22,235 nt of DNA. Source: CAYYMZ01 sp964473025. GTDB lineage: Bacteria > Patescibacteriota > UBA1384 > DTJR01. The stretch's first letter is position 1. Each line of letters opens with the position of its first letter. Under the pieces are notes generated by a model that had not been told where the DNA came from, ran no database searches, and saw only the letters and a program-made list of their open reading frames with translations. The stretch is from positions 1 through 22,235 of the forward strand of contig CAYYMZ010000015.1 of NCBI GenBank assembly GCA_964473025.1. The letters run 5' to 3'. Shown piece after piece: positions 15,650 through 21,242 of this stretch. The position numbers were made by a program, and so were the translations under genes.

Positions 15650-16726
15650 TTATATTTTTTCGATTAATTTAAGCAAACTTTTTTTGAATTTTTCGTCTGT
15701 GAAACGGACAGCATTTTCCACAATATCAGATTCTGTAAATTGCATTTTCTCAAGTTTTCCAATCGACTCCATTATACTTTTAATTTCCTGTTTTTCAAAT
15801 AGACAGCCCGTCTTTCCGTCGATGACCGTTTCTGTGTTGCCACCCTTGCCGTAAGCGATTACAGGGGCACCATTGGCTTGTGCTTCAATCGGAACAATAC
15901 CAAAATCTTCTTCGGCGGGGAAAATAACGGCTTTGCAGGTTTGAAACAGTTCCTTTTTTACCTCATCGCTGGGCGCGCCGATGAATGATATAGTTGGACC
16001 AGCGATTCTTCTCAACCATTTTTCCTCTGGTCCCGCTCCTGCGATGGTCAAATCCTTGCCGAGCTTATTGCAGGCTTCAATCGCAAGGTCAAATCTTTTG
16101 TAGTGAACTAATCTTGAGATTGCAAAATAAAAATTTCCCCGCTCAACTTTGTTCTGCGTATTAATTTCGGATTTTAAGATAGGCGGCGGAGTAATAACTA
16201 TAGCATTTAAATTGTAAAATTTCTTAACCTGATCTTTTGTAAAGTTGGAATTACAGATAAAAATATCAACACCCTTATTCGTTTTTAAATCCCATTTTTT
16301 GAGCCAACGGATAACAAATTTTCCAAACGGAATCCTAATCAATCGTCTGTCGACATCGGGTTGCCAAACATAGCGCATCGGCGTGTGGCAGTAACAAAGA
16401 TGGATTGCTTTTGGTGATTTAATTATACCCTTTCCGATCGAGGAAGAGCTTGAGATAACCAAATCATATTTGTCTAAGTTTAAGCTTTCAATTGCCCGGG
16501 GCAGCAGTGGGAGTAAGGTTTGATGATGGTTTCTCAAGATGGGAATTTTTTGCAAAAAACTTGTTGTTACTTTTTTTCCTTTGAGCTCCGGAAAGGCACT
16601 CGCCTGATATACCGTTGTAAAAAGATCTGCTTCGGGGAAAATTTTTAAGAGTTCTAAAACCACCTTTTCAGCCCCTCCTCGCGAGGTCATCCACTCTGCA
16701 ACAATCGCAACTTTCTTTGGTTTCAT
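15650..16726 (-). CDS. GT4-family glycosyltransferase (WbaZ-like)
   Basis: A 358-residue glycosyltransferase. I start it at the ATG 16726-16724 (MKPKKVAIVAEWMTSRGGAE), 5 nt after the upstream stop. A longer frame reaches 16798 but would add 24 residues unlike the family and overlap the upstream gene. Motifs: WMTSRGGAEKVVLELL at the N-terminus, CYCHTPMRYVWQ (seen in mannosyltransferases related to WbaZ), FAISRLVHYKRFDLAIEA at the start of the donor domain, and E-x7-E in EEDFGIVPIEAQANGAPVIA. It probably adds the second or a later sugar to the lipid-linked unit started by the neighbouring phosphotransferase; mannose is a guess from family resemblance. Confidence 0.87.
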   Translation of the reverse strand: MKPKKVAIVAEWMTSRGGAEKVVLELLKIFPEADLFTTVYQASAFPELKGKKVTTSFLQKIPILRNHHQTLLPLLPRAIESLNLDKYDLVISSSSSIGKGIIKSPKAIHLCYCHTPMRYVWQPDVDRRLIRIPFGKFVIRWLKKWDLKTNKGVDIFICNSNFTKDQVKKFYNLNAIVITPPPILKSEINTQNKVERGNFYFAISRLVHYKRFDLAIEACNKLGKDLTIAGAGPEEKWLRRIAGPTISFIGAPSDEVKKELFQTCKAVIFPAEEDFGIVPIEAQANGAPVIAYGKGGNTETVIDGKTGCLFEKQEIKSIMESIGKLEKMQFTESDIVENAVRFTDEKFKKSLLKLIEKI

Positions 16727-16731
16727 TTTAT

Positions 16732-18165
16732 TTAATATGAACCTTTGCCGCGAAATACAGCACCGAATGTTTTGGCAATAATTAAAAAGTCGAGCCAAAC
16801 AGACCAGTTTTCAAGATAGAAAATATCGAGACGCGATTCTTCGTCAAATGTCAGATCACTTCTCCCGGAAATCTGGGCTAATCCAGTAATTCCCGGTTTA
16901 ATTAGAAGGAGCTTTCTCTGTTCTGGAGTATAATTTTTAACTTCCCGCGGTTGATGAGGTCTGGGACCGACCATGCTCATATTACCGATTAACACATTAA
17001 AGAATTGCGGTAATTCATCTAAACTCGTTCTGCGCAAGAAATTTCCGACCGAAGTTACGCGAGGGTCCCCGCCGATCTTGTAAACGGCGCTACCTTTCTT
17101 GATATTCTTCTTTGCAATTAGTTTGTTTTCAAGTTCCTCGGCTCTCGAACCGCCATAATTTTCGCCAGTACAAAACTCGGTTGTCATCGTCCTAAATTTT
17201 AAAGTTTCAAAATTTCCCCGGTTTCCGACCCTGGTGTTTTTGTAGATTATGGGACCTTTTGAGTCGATCTTGATTGCGATGGCAATAACCAGCATAACGG
17301 GTGAAAAAACGATGATCGATAGAGTAGATAAAATAACATCAAGAACCCTTTTGATCACGACCCCCCAACTATCTAGTGGGGTTCCTTTAAACTCAATTAT
17401 GGGAATACCCTCAAACGCGTCGAAACGTAATGTTCTGGCTCCGACCTGTGCGTGGTTTGGAATAGCTTTAAACGTAACCGAACATTCCTGACAAACCCTC
17501 ATATAGTAGAACAACTGCTCGTCATCGTAATTCTGATTGGCAAAAATAATCTCATCAACAGGGTTCTTCTGGATTATTGATTCTATTTCATCGGGCTGAC
17601 CGAGATATTTAAATGGCTCGTTAATTTTATCTTTGCTTATAAATCCATAAAGGTTATACCCGAGTGAAGGACGGTTTTTGATCTGTGATGCCAAGTGCAT
17701 AGTTGTCTCATCTAAATTACCGACAATAACTAAATTCTTTTTTCTAAAGCCAAATAAATATAGGTTAGCCCTGATTAATTCTAGGACCGTCCGTCCGAGG
17801 CCAACCCCGATAATAGACAGAATCCAAATGTAAAAAACGATTAAACGGGAAAAGAAATCACTTCTGTTTAAAAAGACCCAAAGGACGAGCGCCATTGCTC
17901 CTAAACTTGCTCCAACAATTATTTGGCCGAATTCTTTTAATCCCTCGCGTTTCGAGCCATATGCTCCCGCCAAGGCAAAGGCGAGGATGAAAACCGGTAT
18001 AATCCATAGTGCCAGTTCGATGTATTGGTCAAACGGCCAAAGATAAATGACCGGCAGCGGGATTGAGCTGGCCCTCGTTTGGTATGCGACAATAAAAGCA
18101 ACCAACACCATAATGGCGTCGACTGGTACGAGAATGACGGTAAACAACTGATCAACCTTTTTCAT
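16732..18165 (-). CDS. Polyprenyl-phosphate sugar-1-phosphate transferase (WcaJ/WbaP type)
   Basis: Initiates synthesis of a lipid-linked oligosaccharide by moving a sugar phosphate from a nucleotide sugar to polyprenyl phosphate at the membrane. The 477-residue protein has about four N-terminal helices (residues 8-125), a Rossmann-like middle domain (NLVIVGNLDETTMHLASQI), a fifth hydrophobic stretch (VLDVILSTLSIIVFSPVMLV) and the catalytic bacterial sugar transferase domain: KFRTM, RRTSLDELPQFFNVL, GNMSMVGPRP, KPGITGLAQISGRS. This is the full long form of the family. The start has an SD (TGAGG, 5 nt spacing) and a strong promoter. First gene of the polysaccharide operon. Confidence 0.93.
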   Translation of the reverse strand: MKKVDQLFTVILVPVDAIMVLVAFIVAYQTRASSIPLPVIYLWPFDQYIELALWIIPVFILAFALAGAYGSKREGLKEFGQIIVGASLGAMALVLWVFLNRSDFFSRLIVFYIWILSIIGVGLGRTVLELIRANLYLFGFRKKNLVIVGNLDETTMHLASQIKNRPSLGYNLYGFISKDKINEPFKYLGQPDEIESIIQKNPVDEIIFANQNYDDEQLFYYMRVCQECSVTFKAIPNHAQVGARTLRFDAFEGIPIIEFKGTPLDSWGVVIKRVLDVILSTLSIIVFSPVMLVIAIAIKIDSKGPIIYKNTRVGNRGNFETLKFRTMTTEFCTGENYGGSRAEELENKLIAKKNIKKGSAVYKIGGDPRVTSVGNFLRRTSLDELPQFFNVLIGNMSMVGPRPHQPREVKNYTPEQRKLLLIKPGITGLAQISGRSDLTFDEESRLDIFYLENWSVWLDFLIIAKTFGAVFRGKGSY

Positions 18166-18210
18166 AAATACCTCAGTTTAAAGACACGACTTATGGTGTC
18201 GCTTGACAGA

Positions 18211-18239
18211 ATTATAGCAATTCAAGGTTTCATTTTCAA
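18211..18239 (-). promoter_or_regulatory. Promoter of the polysaccharide operon
   Basis: TTGAAA (-35, 18239-18234), 17-bp spacer, TATAAT (-10, 18216-18211) on the minus strand, with TGC directly before the -10 (extended -10). Expected transcription start near 18204, leader about 39 nt. The start of the leader has a small imperfect palindrome (GACAC/GTGTC arms, 18200-18183), and the SD TGAGG follows at 18175-18171. Among the best promoters in the window. Confidence 0.75.
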
Positions 18240-18242
18240 CCT

Positions 18243-18274
18243 AAAAACGAAAAACCCCTGATTCGCAGAGGTTT
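18243..18274 (-). terminator. Rho-independent terminator of the 67-codon gene
   Basis: On the minus strand AAACCTCTG (18274-18266), loop CGAAT, CAGGGGTTT (18260-18252) form a 9-bp stem with one G-U pair, followed by TTCGTTTTT. It sits 22 nt after the stop of the 67-codon gene and just ahead of the -35 of the polysaccharide operon, separating the two transcripts. Confidence 0.8.
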
Positions 18275-18295
18275 CCCGTTTCTCTTGTTTTTATG

Positions 18296-18499
18296 TTACT
18301 TAGCTTTCCTAAGCATCGGAAGGCCAGTTCTTGAGTTTTCCATTACTTCGTAGCCAGCTGGAAGGTCATCTAGTACACCTTCTCTCTGTGCTCTTGCGAA
18401 GAAGAAAATCATTTGTTTTCTTCCACCGCGCAGAGTAACTTCTTTTGAATGCAAGAAATATGCTTCGCCAGTTTTTTTAGATTTTACGCTATATGCCAT
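18296..18499 (-). CDS. Small conserved-looking protein, unknown function (67 aa)
   Basis: A basic 67-residue protein starting MAYSVKSKKTGEAYFLHSKE and ending ENSRTGLPMLRKAK, with the aromatic run QMIFFFARAQ in the middle. No signal peptide, membrane helix or cysteines. I cannot name a family; the compact pattern (beta-rich start, PAGYEVMENSRTGLP near the end) looks like a small folded protein rather than noise. Its signals are the strongest here: consensus -35 and -10, a long SD with 7-nt spacing, and its own terminator, so it should be an abundant monocistronic product. A nucleic-acid or ribosome partner is conceivable from the basic charge but unproven. Confidence 0.8.
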   Translation of the reverse strand: MAYSVKSKKTGEAYFLHSKEVTLRGGRKQMIFFFARAQREGVLDDLPAGYEVMENSRTGLPMLRKAK

Positions 18500-18506
18500 T
18501 TGTATT

Positions 18507-18568
18507 CACCTCCCTCCTAAAGTGTTGAATGTCTACTCTGATTATAAGGAGTGTTTCAGGTTTGTCAA
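18507..18568 (-). promoter_or_regulatory. Consensus promoter and strong SD for the 67-codon gene
   Basis: Perfect TTGACA (18568-18563), 16-bp spacer, perfect TATAAT (18546-18541), start expected near 18534, then a leader of about 35 nt. The SD region 18518-18507 reads AGGAGGGAGGTG, two overlapping matches to the 16S tail, 7 nt before the ATG. The TGA stop of the upstream membrane gene lies inside the -35 box, so the promoter was fitted into the end of that gene. Confidence 0.85.
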
Positions 18569-19026
18569 GAGATTATTTCAGGAGTGGAGGACTTTCGCAT
18601 TCTAAGCCGATAAATCAAGTAGGGAATAATTAAGATTGTGGCGTAGTTTGTCAGCGTTCCCCAGTACTGATAAAGAATGCCTGAGTTCGACTCTAACATG
18701 AGATTAACGGCTAGAAAATCAAGGATTGCAAAAACGAGCAGATTGCTGAATCCCTCCTTGATTGCCCCTGTGTCACTTTGGGGAAAACGGCGCATCACGA
18801 AATAAGTGCTCAGGGAAATGATAATGATCAAGCTGATGATTTCAAGATAGATGTTTTGCTGAGATCTACCACCCGAAATCAAGATTTCAGTAATAATAAA
18901 ATATATCAGATAGATTATCGCCCCTTGAGCCGAACCGCGCAGAATTCTTTTAAGAAAGCTCAATGTAAAAACTTGTTTTATTGCCCTAGCAAGTCCAACG
19001 AGGTCAAAACTAAATTTGATATTCAT
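18565..19026 (-). CDS. Four-helix integral membrane protein, unknown function
   Basis: A 153-residue hydrophobic protein with four predicted membrane helices (about residues 34-50, 60-77, 93-110, 120-140), an amphipathic N-terminus and a basic C-terminus (RLRMRKSSTPEIIS). I recognise no family; the layout vaguely resembles small GtrA-like or YrdB-like membrane proteins, but no motif supports this. Start: ATG with AAGGAG at 5-6 nt. It follows rnhB by 12 nt and is probably on the same mRNA. Its stop lies within the promoter of the next gene. Confidence 0.7.
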   Translation of the reverse strand: MNIKFSFDLVGLARAIKQVFTLSFLKRILRGSAQGAIIYLIYFIITEILISGGRSQQNIYLEIISLIIIISLSTYFVMRRFPQSDTGAIKEGFSNLLVFAILDFLAVNLMLESNSGILYQYWGTLTNYATILIIPYLIYRLRMRKSSTPEIIS

Positions 19027-19038
19027 ATTGCTCCTTTA

Positions 19039-19776
19039 TCAAAAATTAAAGCTTTTTTGCGCCTTGAAGTCAAATTTGCAAAAGTTTTTTCGATGGTTTG
19101 CGGACATTCCGAACTTATTTATTTTTGCCTTATGGTTCTTGGTTCCATAACCTAAATTATCACCCAAATCGTATTTGAGACCAACCTTCGTTTGCCCCAA
19201 ATCAATCATAATCTTGTCTCTTGTGACTTTTGCCACTATTGATGCCGCGGCAATTGACATTGATATTCTGTCGCCATATTTCAAAGAGCGTTGTTTTATT
19301 TGTGTCGCTGGCAGACGGTAATAATCAATCAGTAAAAAATGTGGGTTTACCCCTAATGATTTGATCGCAGTATTAAATGCTAGATAGGTTGCGGTTTGTA
19401 TGCCGAATTTATCAATATCCGAAACGCAGATCTCGGCTGCGGACCACGCGACCGCTTCTCTTTTAATTATTTCAAACATTTTTTCGCGATCCTCAGATTT
19501 TAAGTCCTTAGAATCGCGAAAGGGCAGGGGTTTTGTTTTATTGGGTAATATGACGGCGGCACATACCAACGGCCCTGCCAAGGCACCGCGTCCGGCTTCG
19601 TCTAATCCGCAAACATGTTTATAACCTTGATTCCAAAGTTCCTGTTCGACTTCAAGTGTCGGAATAATAAAGTCGCAACGCCGCGCGTCTTTATTATTGT
19701 GCCGGCCGGGTTGGTTCGGGTGGGACAGGTGGTACGCCGATGTCTTCGCCCTGATTTGTGATTTGATTGTCCGCAT
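19039..19776 (-). CDS. rnhB: Ribonuclease HII
   Basis: Removes RNA primers and single ribonucleotides from DNA. The family's acidic residues are all visible: Asp and Glu in CGLDEAGRGALAGP, Asp in LLIDYYRLP, Asp in AKVTRDK. The usual C-terminal part GYGTKNHKAKINKFG and HRKNFCKF is present. The 5' end is uncertain. The homologous part begins near PTLEVEQELW (about 19668), yet the nearest in-frame ATG is at 19776 and a TTG at 19821, both inside the preceding lipoprotein gene. I use the ATG, which gives 245 residues with about 36 unlike the family. An ATT start near 19674 would give the usual length but has no SD. Confidence 0.9.
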   Translation of the reverse strand: MRTIKSQIRAKTSAYHLSHPNQPGRHNNKDARRCDFIIPTLEVEQELWNQGYKHVCGLDEAGRGALAGPLVCAAVILPNKTKPLPFRDSKDLKSEDREKMFEIIKREAVAWSAAEICVSDIDKFGIQTATYLAFNTAIKSLGVNPHFLLIDYYRLPATQIKQRSLKYGDRISMSIAAASIVAKVTRDKIMIDLGQTKVGLKYDLGDNLGYGTKNHKAKINKFGMSANHRKNFCKFDFKAQKSFNF

Positions 19777-19873
19777 TGTCAGTTGTTTTGTTTGATTTGC
19801 ATCCCACAGAAAGCGCCGCAATAGTTAAAAAGCAACTCGTAACAACAATAACCCTAAGGCCGAATTTGATCAT
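19694..19873 (-). CDS. Small probable lipoprotein (59 aa)
   Basis: Found by reading the frame overlapping the rnhB upstream region. ATG at 19873-19871, TAA at 19696-19694. The product starts MIKFGLRVIVVTSCFLTIAA and runs into LSVGC at residues 21-25: a basic start, hydrophobic core, and a cysteine in a near lipobox (the -3 residue is Ser, the usual Leu sits at -4). The mature part is short, hydrophilic and ends in a proline-rich tail (GVPPVPPEPTRPAQ). An SD AAGGAGGA lies just upstream (3-nt spacing, rather tight) and an extended -10 promoter 30 nt ahead. Function unknown. The 3' part overlaps the likely 5' end of rnhB in another frame. Confidence 0.72.
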   Translation of the reverse strand: MIKFGLRVIVVTSCFLTIAALSVGCKSNKTTDNADNQITNQGEDIGVPPVPPEPTRPAQ

Positions 19874-19902
19874 CTTCCTCCTTAATTTGGCTCACTTGCA
19901 AT

Positions 19903-19911
19903 ATTATACCA
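19903..19911 (-). promoter_or_regulatory. Extended -10 promoter of the lipoprotein-rnhB-membrane protein genes
   Basis: TGGTATAAT on the minus strand, with perfect TATAAT at 19908-19903 and the TG of an extended -10. The -35 region is poor (TGAGAA at 17 bp). Expected start near 19896, leader about 23 nt containing AAGGAGGA. The -10 overlaps the TAA stop of the serine-rich gene. Confidence 0.6.
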
Positions 19912-20461
19912 AAAAATTCGAGATATTCTCAGGCCTTTTAATAGTAGACCTTCTCTTTATAAGAATTAAAACCAAAAGGACAACCATAACCAGCTCTAAA
20001 GCTGACATTACGGCTAGAATAATCAAGCTTTTCTTGGCCGCCTGATTGGCTTTATCGATTTCCTGTTTATTGCCGCTGATTTTCTGATCTAAGTCGGAGA
20101 TTTGCAAATTGGTGGCGCTAATGTCGATTGAGTTTGATGACTCCTCACTAACCGCGTCCCGAGAATTATCAATCGCAACCTGCTCTTGGAAAATATTGCC
20201 ACCTTGTTCTTCGGGGTCGTTTGGTTCGTCAAAACCCGTTTGGCTTGACGAACTTGAGACAAAAGTGCCGGCGTCAGACGAGCTTTTGGCAGATGCCGAA
20301 GCCGAGGCACCGCTAGTTGAGCTGGCAAAACTTGATGCATAATTTTCCGCCGATGAAGACGAGCTAGCATAAGAAGAAGAACTTGCAAAGCTCGCCTTAG
20401 CCACATCGTTTAGTGCAAAGCAGAGGACTATACCAAAGCAAAGTAATAAAATACTTTTCAT
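19904..20461 (-). CDS. Serine-rich secreted, C-terminally membrane-anchored protein
   Basis: A 185-residue protein with an N-terminal signal peptide (MKSILLLCFGIVLCFALNDV, cleavage likely after AKA at 21-23), a low-complexity stretch rich in Ser and Ala (24-73), an acidic middle, a short likely coiled coil (116-143) and a C-terminal membrane helix (145-168) followed by basic residues IKRRSTIKR. The layout fits a stalk or surface protein held in the membrane by its C-terminus. The serine codons are mixed (AGT, AGC, TCT, TCA, TCG), so the repeat is kept at protein level and is not a fresh DNA slippage product. No family recognised. Predicted leaderless. Confidence 0.75.
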   Translation of the reverse strand: MKSILLLCFGIVLCFALNDVAKASFASSSSYASSSSSAENYASSFASSTSGASASASAKSSSDAGTFVSSSSSQTGFDEPNDPEEQGGNIFQEQVAIDNSRDAVSEESSNSIDISATNLQISDLDQKISGNKQEIDKANQAAKKSLIILAVMSALELVMVVLLVLILIKRRSTIKRPENISNFLV

Positions 20462-20467
20462 GGTTGA

Positions 20468-20495
20468 AATGTAACAGAAGGGGGATAACTGTCAA
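20468..20495 (-). promoter_or_regulatory. Promoter giving a leaderless mRNA for the serine-rich gene
   Basis: Perfect -35 TTGACA (20495-20490), 16-bp spacer ending in TGT, and -10 TACATT (20473-20468; four of six, extended by TG-n). The -10 ends only 6 nt before the ATG, so transcription should begin at the A of the start codon. No SD is present. The 13 bases including the -35 (20502-20490, TAATCTCTTGACA) are identical to those at the promoter of the 67-codon gene (18575-18563). Confidence 0.6.
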
Positions 20496-20499
20496 GAGA

Positions 20500-20817
20500 T
20501 TAAATAAAGAGAGTGGCTAAAAAGATTAAATTTACAGCTAGGAACAAACAGAGAAGGTAACGGCTGATTCTGGGTGTTGGCTGGAGGTAAAAAAACAGTA
20601 AAACAAGAAGATTAACCGAAAAAAGATATAAGTAGAATTTTTGACTATAAATAATTGATAGAGCTAAGGCAGCTGCTAAGATTACCCCGAGGATTCTTTG
20701 CCAAAATAAAAAAGACGTATTTTTTAAAACCTTAAGTCGCTTGCCTTGAGCTAAAAAGTTCGCCCAAACAAAAATTAGAATCGTTAACACCCAGAGTACA
20801 CCTAAAAATGTATACAT
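20500..20817 (-). CDS. Small integral membrane protein, unknown function (105 aa)
   Basis: A 105-residue, very hydrophobic protein with about four membrane helices (residues 3-22, 40-57, 60-77, 87-104) joined by short basic loops (QGKRLKVLKN, QPTPRISR). No motif or family recognised. ATG at 20817-20815 without a clear SD. It follows the terminator of the acidic small gene by about 25 nt; no promoter is evident, so it may depend on read-through. Its stop lies immediately before the -35 of the serine-rich gene. Confidence 0.65.
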   Translation of the reverse strand: MYTFLGVLWVLTILIFVWANFLAQGKRLKVLKNTSFLFWQRILGVILAAALALSIIYSQKFYLYLFSVNLLVLLFFYLQPTPRISRYLLCLFLAVNLIFLATLFI

Positions 20818-20841
20818 ATTGTTATTCTGTCAGAACCTTCC

Positions 20842-20869
20842 AAAACGAGACGGTTTCCCGTCTCATTTT
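20842..20869 (-). terminator. Strong (possibly bidirectional) rho-independent terminator
   Basis: Perfect 7-bp GC-rich stem, GAGACGG at 20847-20853 and CCGTCTC at 20858-20864. On the minus-strand RNA it reads GAGACGG-GAAA-CCGTCTC, so the loop is a GNRA tetraloop, followed by GTTTTG; an A-rich flank precedes it. It ends the transcript of the 59-codon acidic gene. Confidence 0.85.
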
Positions 20870-20888
20870 GAATTCAAATTTAATTTGA

Positions 20889-21068
20889 TTACTCATCTTC
20901 CTTTTTTTTCTCTTCACCTTCAGCTGGTGCTTCCTCACCTTCGGGTGTTTCTACTGGTGCTCCGCCTGCCGGTGTTTCTTCTACTGCATCATCAGCTGCA
21001 TCATCAGCATCACCTGCTGGTGCTCCACCTGCTGGAGCATCGTCTGCTGGTTTATTCCAATCTTCCAT
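20889..21068 (-). CDS. Small acidic, Ala/Pro/Gly-rich disordered protein (59 aa)
   Basis: ATG at 21068-21066, TAA at 20891-20889. The product begins MEDWNKPADDAPAGGAPAGD and consists nearly entirely of Asp, Glu, Ala, Pro and Gly in loose repeats (APAGGAPAGD, TPAGGAPVE, EEAPAEGEE), with a charged end KKKEDE. No signal peptide or helix; it must be disordered and cytoplasmic. The SD is a perfect 11-nt match to the 16S tail, a TATAAT lies 38 nt upstream of the ATG, and a strong terminator follows, so it is likely abundant. Similar small acidic low-complexity proteins occur in Patescibacteria as far as I recall, without known function. Codons within the repeats vary, so selection acts on the protein. 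Confidence 0.75.
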   Translation of the reverse strand: MEDWNKPADDAPAGGAPAGDADDAADDAVEETPAGGAPVETPEGEEAPAEGEEKKKEDE

Positions 21069-21073
21069 CTCTA

Positions 21074-21111
21074 ATCACCTCCTTCCAAGGTTCATATCTT
21101 TCTCAATTATA
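21074..21111 (-). promoter_or_regulatory. -10 box and ideal SD of the 59-codon acidic gene
   Basis: SD AAGGAGGTGAT at 21084-21074, an 11-nt perfect complement of the usual 16S 3' tail, with 9 nt between GGAGG and the ATG. A perfect TATAAT lies at 21111-21106. At 17 bp only GTTTAA is found as -35; a perfect TTGACA lies at 21144-21139 but 27 bp away, too far for a normal promoter. Confidence 0.6.
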
Positions 21112-21143
21112 CCTGTTGCAGACCTAATTTAAACCACTTGTCA

Positions 21144-21242
21144 ACCCCCACACCCAACCTGATAAATTCATGTTTCAGTTAATTGTCACAACAGAGGCAA
21201 ATAGTTGCAAAATTAACGATTACTTAAGTTGGGTGTGGGGGT
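21144..21242. repeat. 15-bp perfect inverted repeat at the end of lysS
   Basis: ACCCCCACACCCAAC at 21144-21158 and its exact reverse complement at 21228-21242, the latter inside the last codons of lysS (Tyr-Pro-His-Thr-Gln-Leu). A second inverted repeat, GTTAATT (21178-21184) and AATTAAC (21211-21217), is nested in the 69-nt interior. As RNA this makes a long branched hairpin covering the stop codon and downstream gap. No T-run follows, so it is not a standard terminator. The rest of the 151-nt gap between lysS and the acidic gene holds only that gene's promoter and SD. Confidence 0.8.

Noticed and set aside
16727..16798. Longer N-terminus for the second GT4 gene
   Set aside because: Would add 24 Cys/Arg-rich residues unlike GT4 proteins and overlap the sugar transferase gene; the ATG at 16726 fits the family start.
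20230..20392. Serine-rich stretch as a DNA tandem repeat
   Set aside because: The codons for Ser and Ala are mixed and no fixed DNA unit recurs; the repetition exists only in the protein.
21106..21144. TTGACA and TATAAT as one promoter for the acidic gene
   Set aside because: Both boxes are perfect but 27 bp apart, beyond the spacing a sigma-70 type polymerase accepts; only the -10 was kept.
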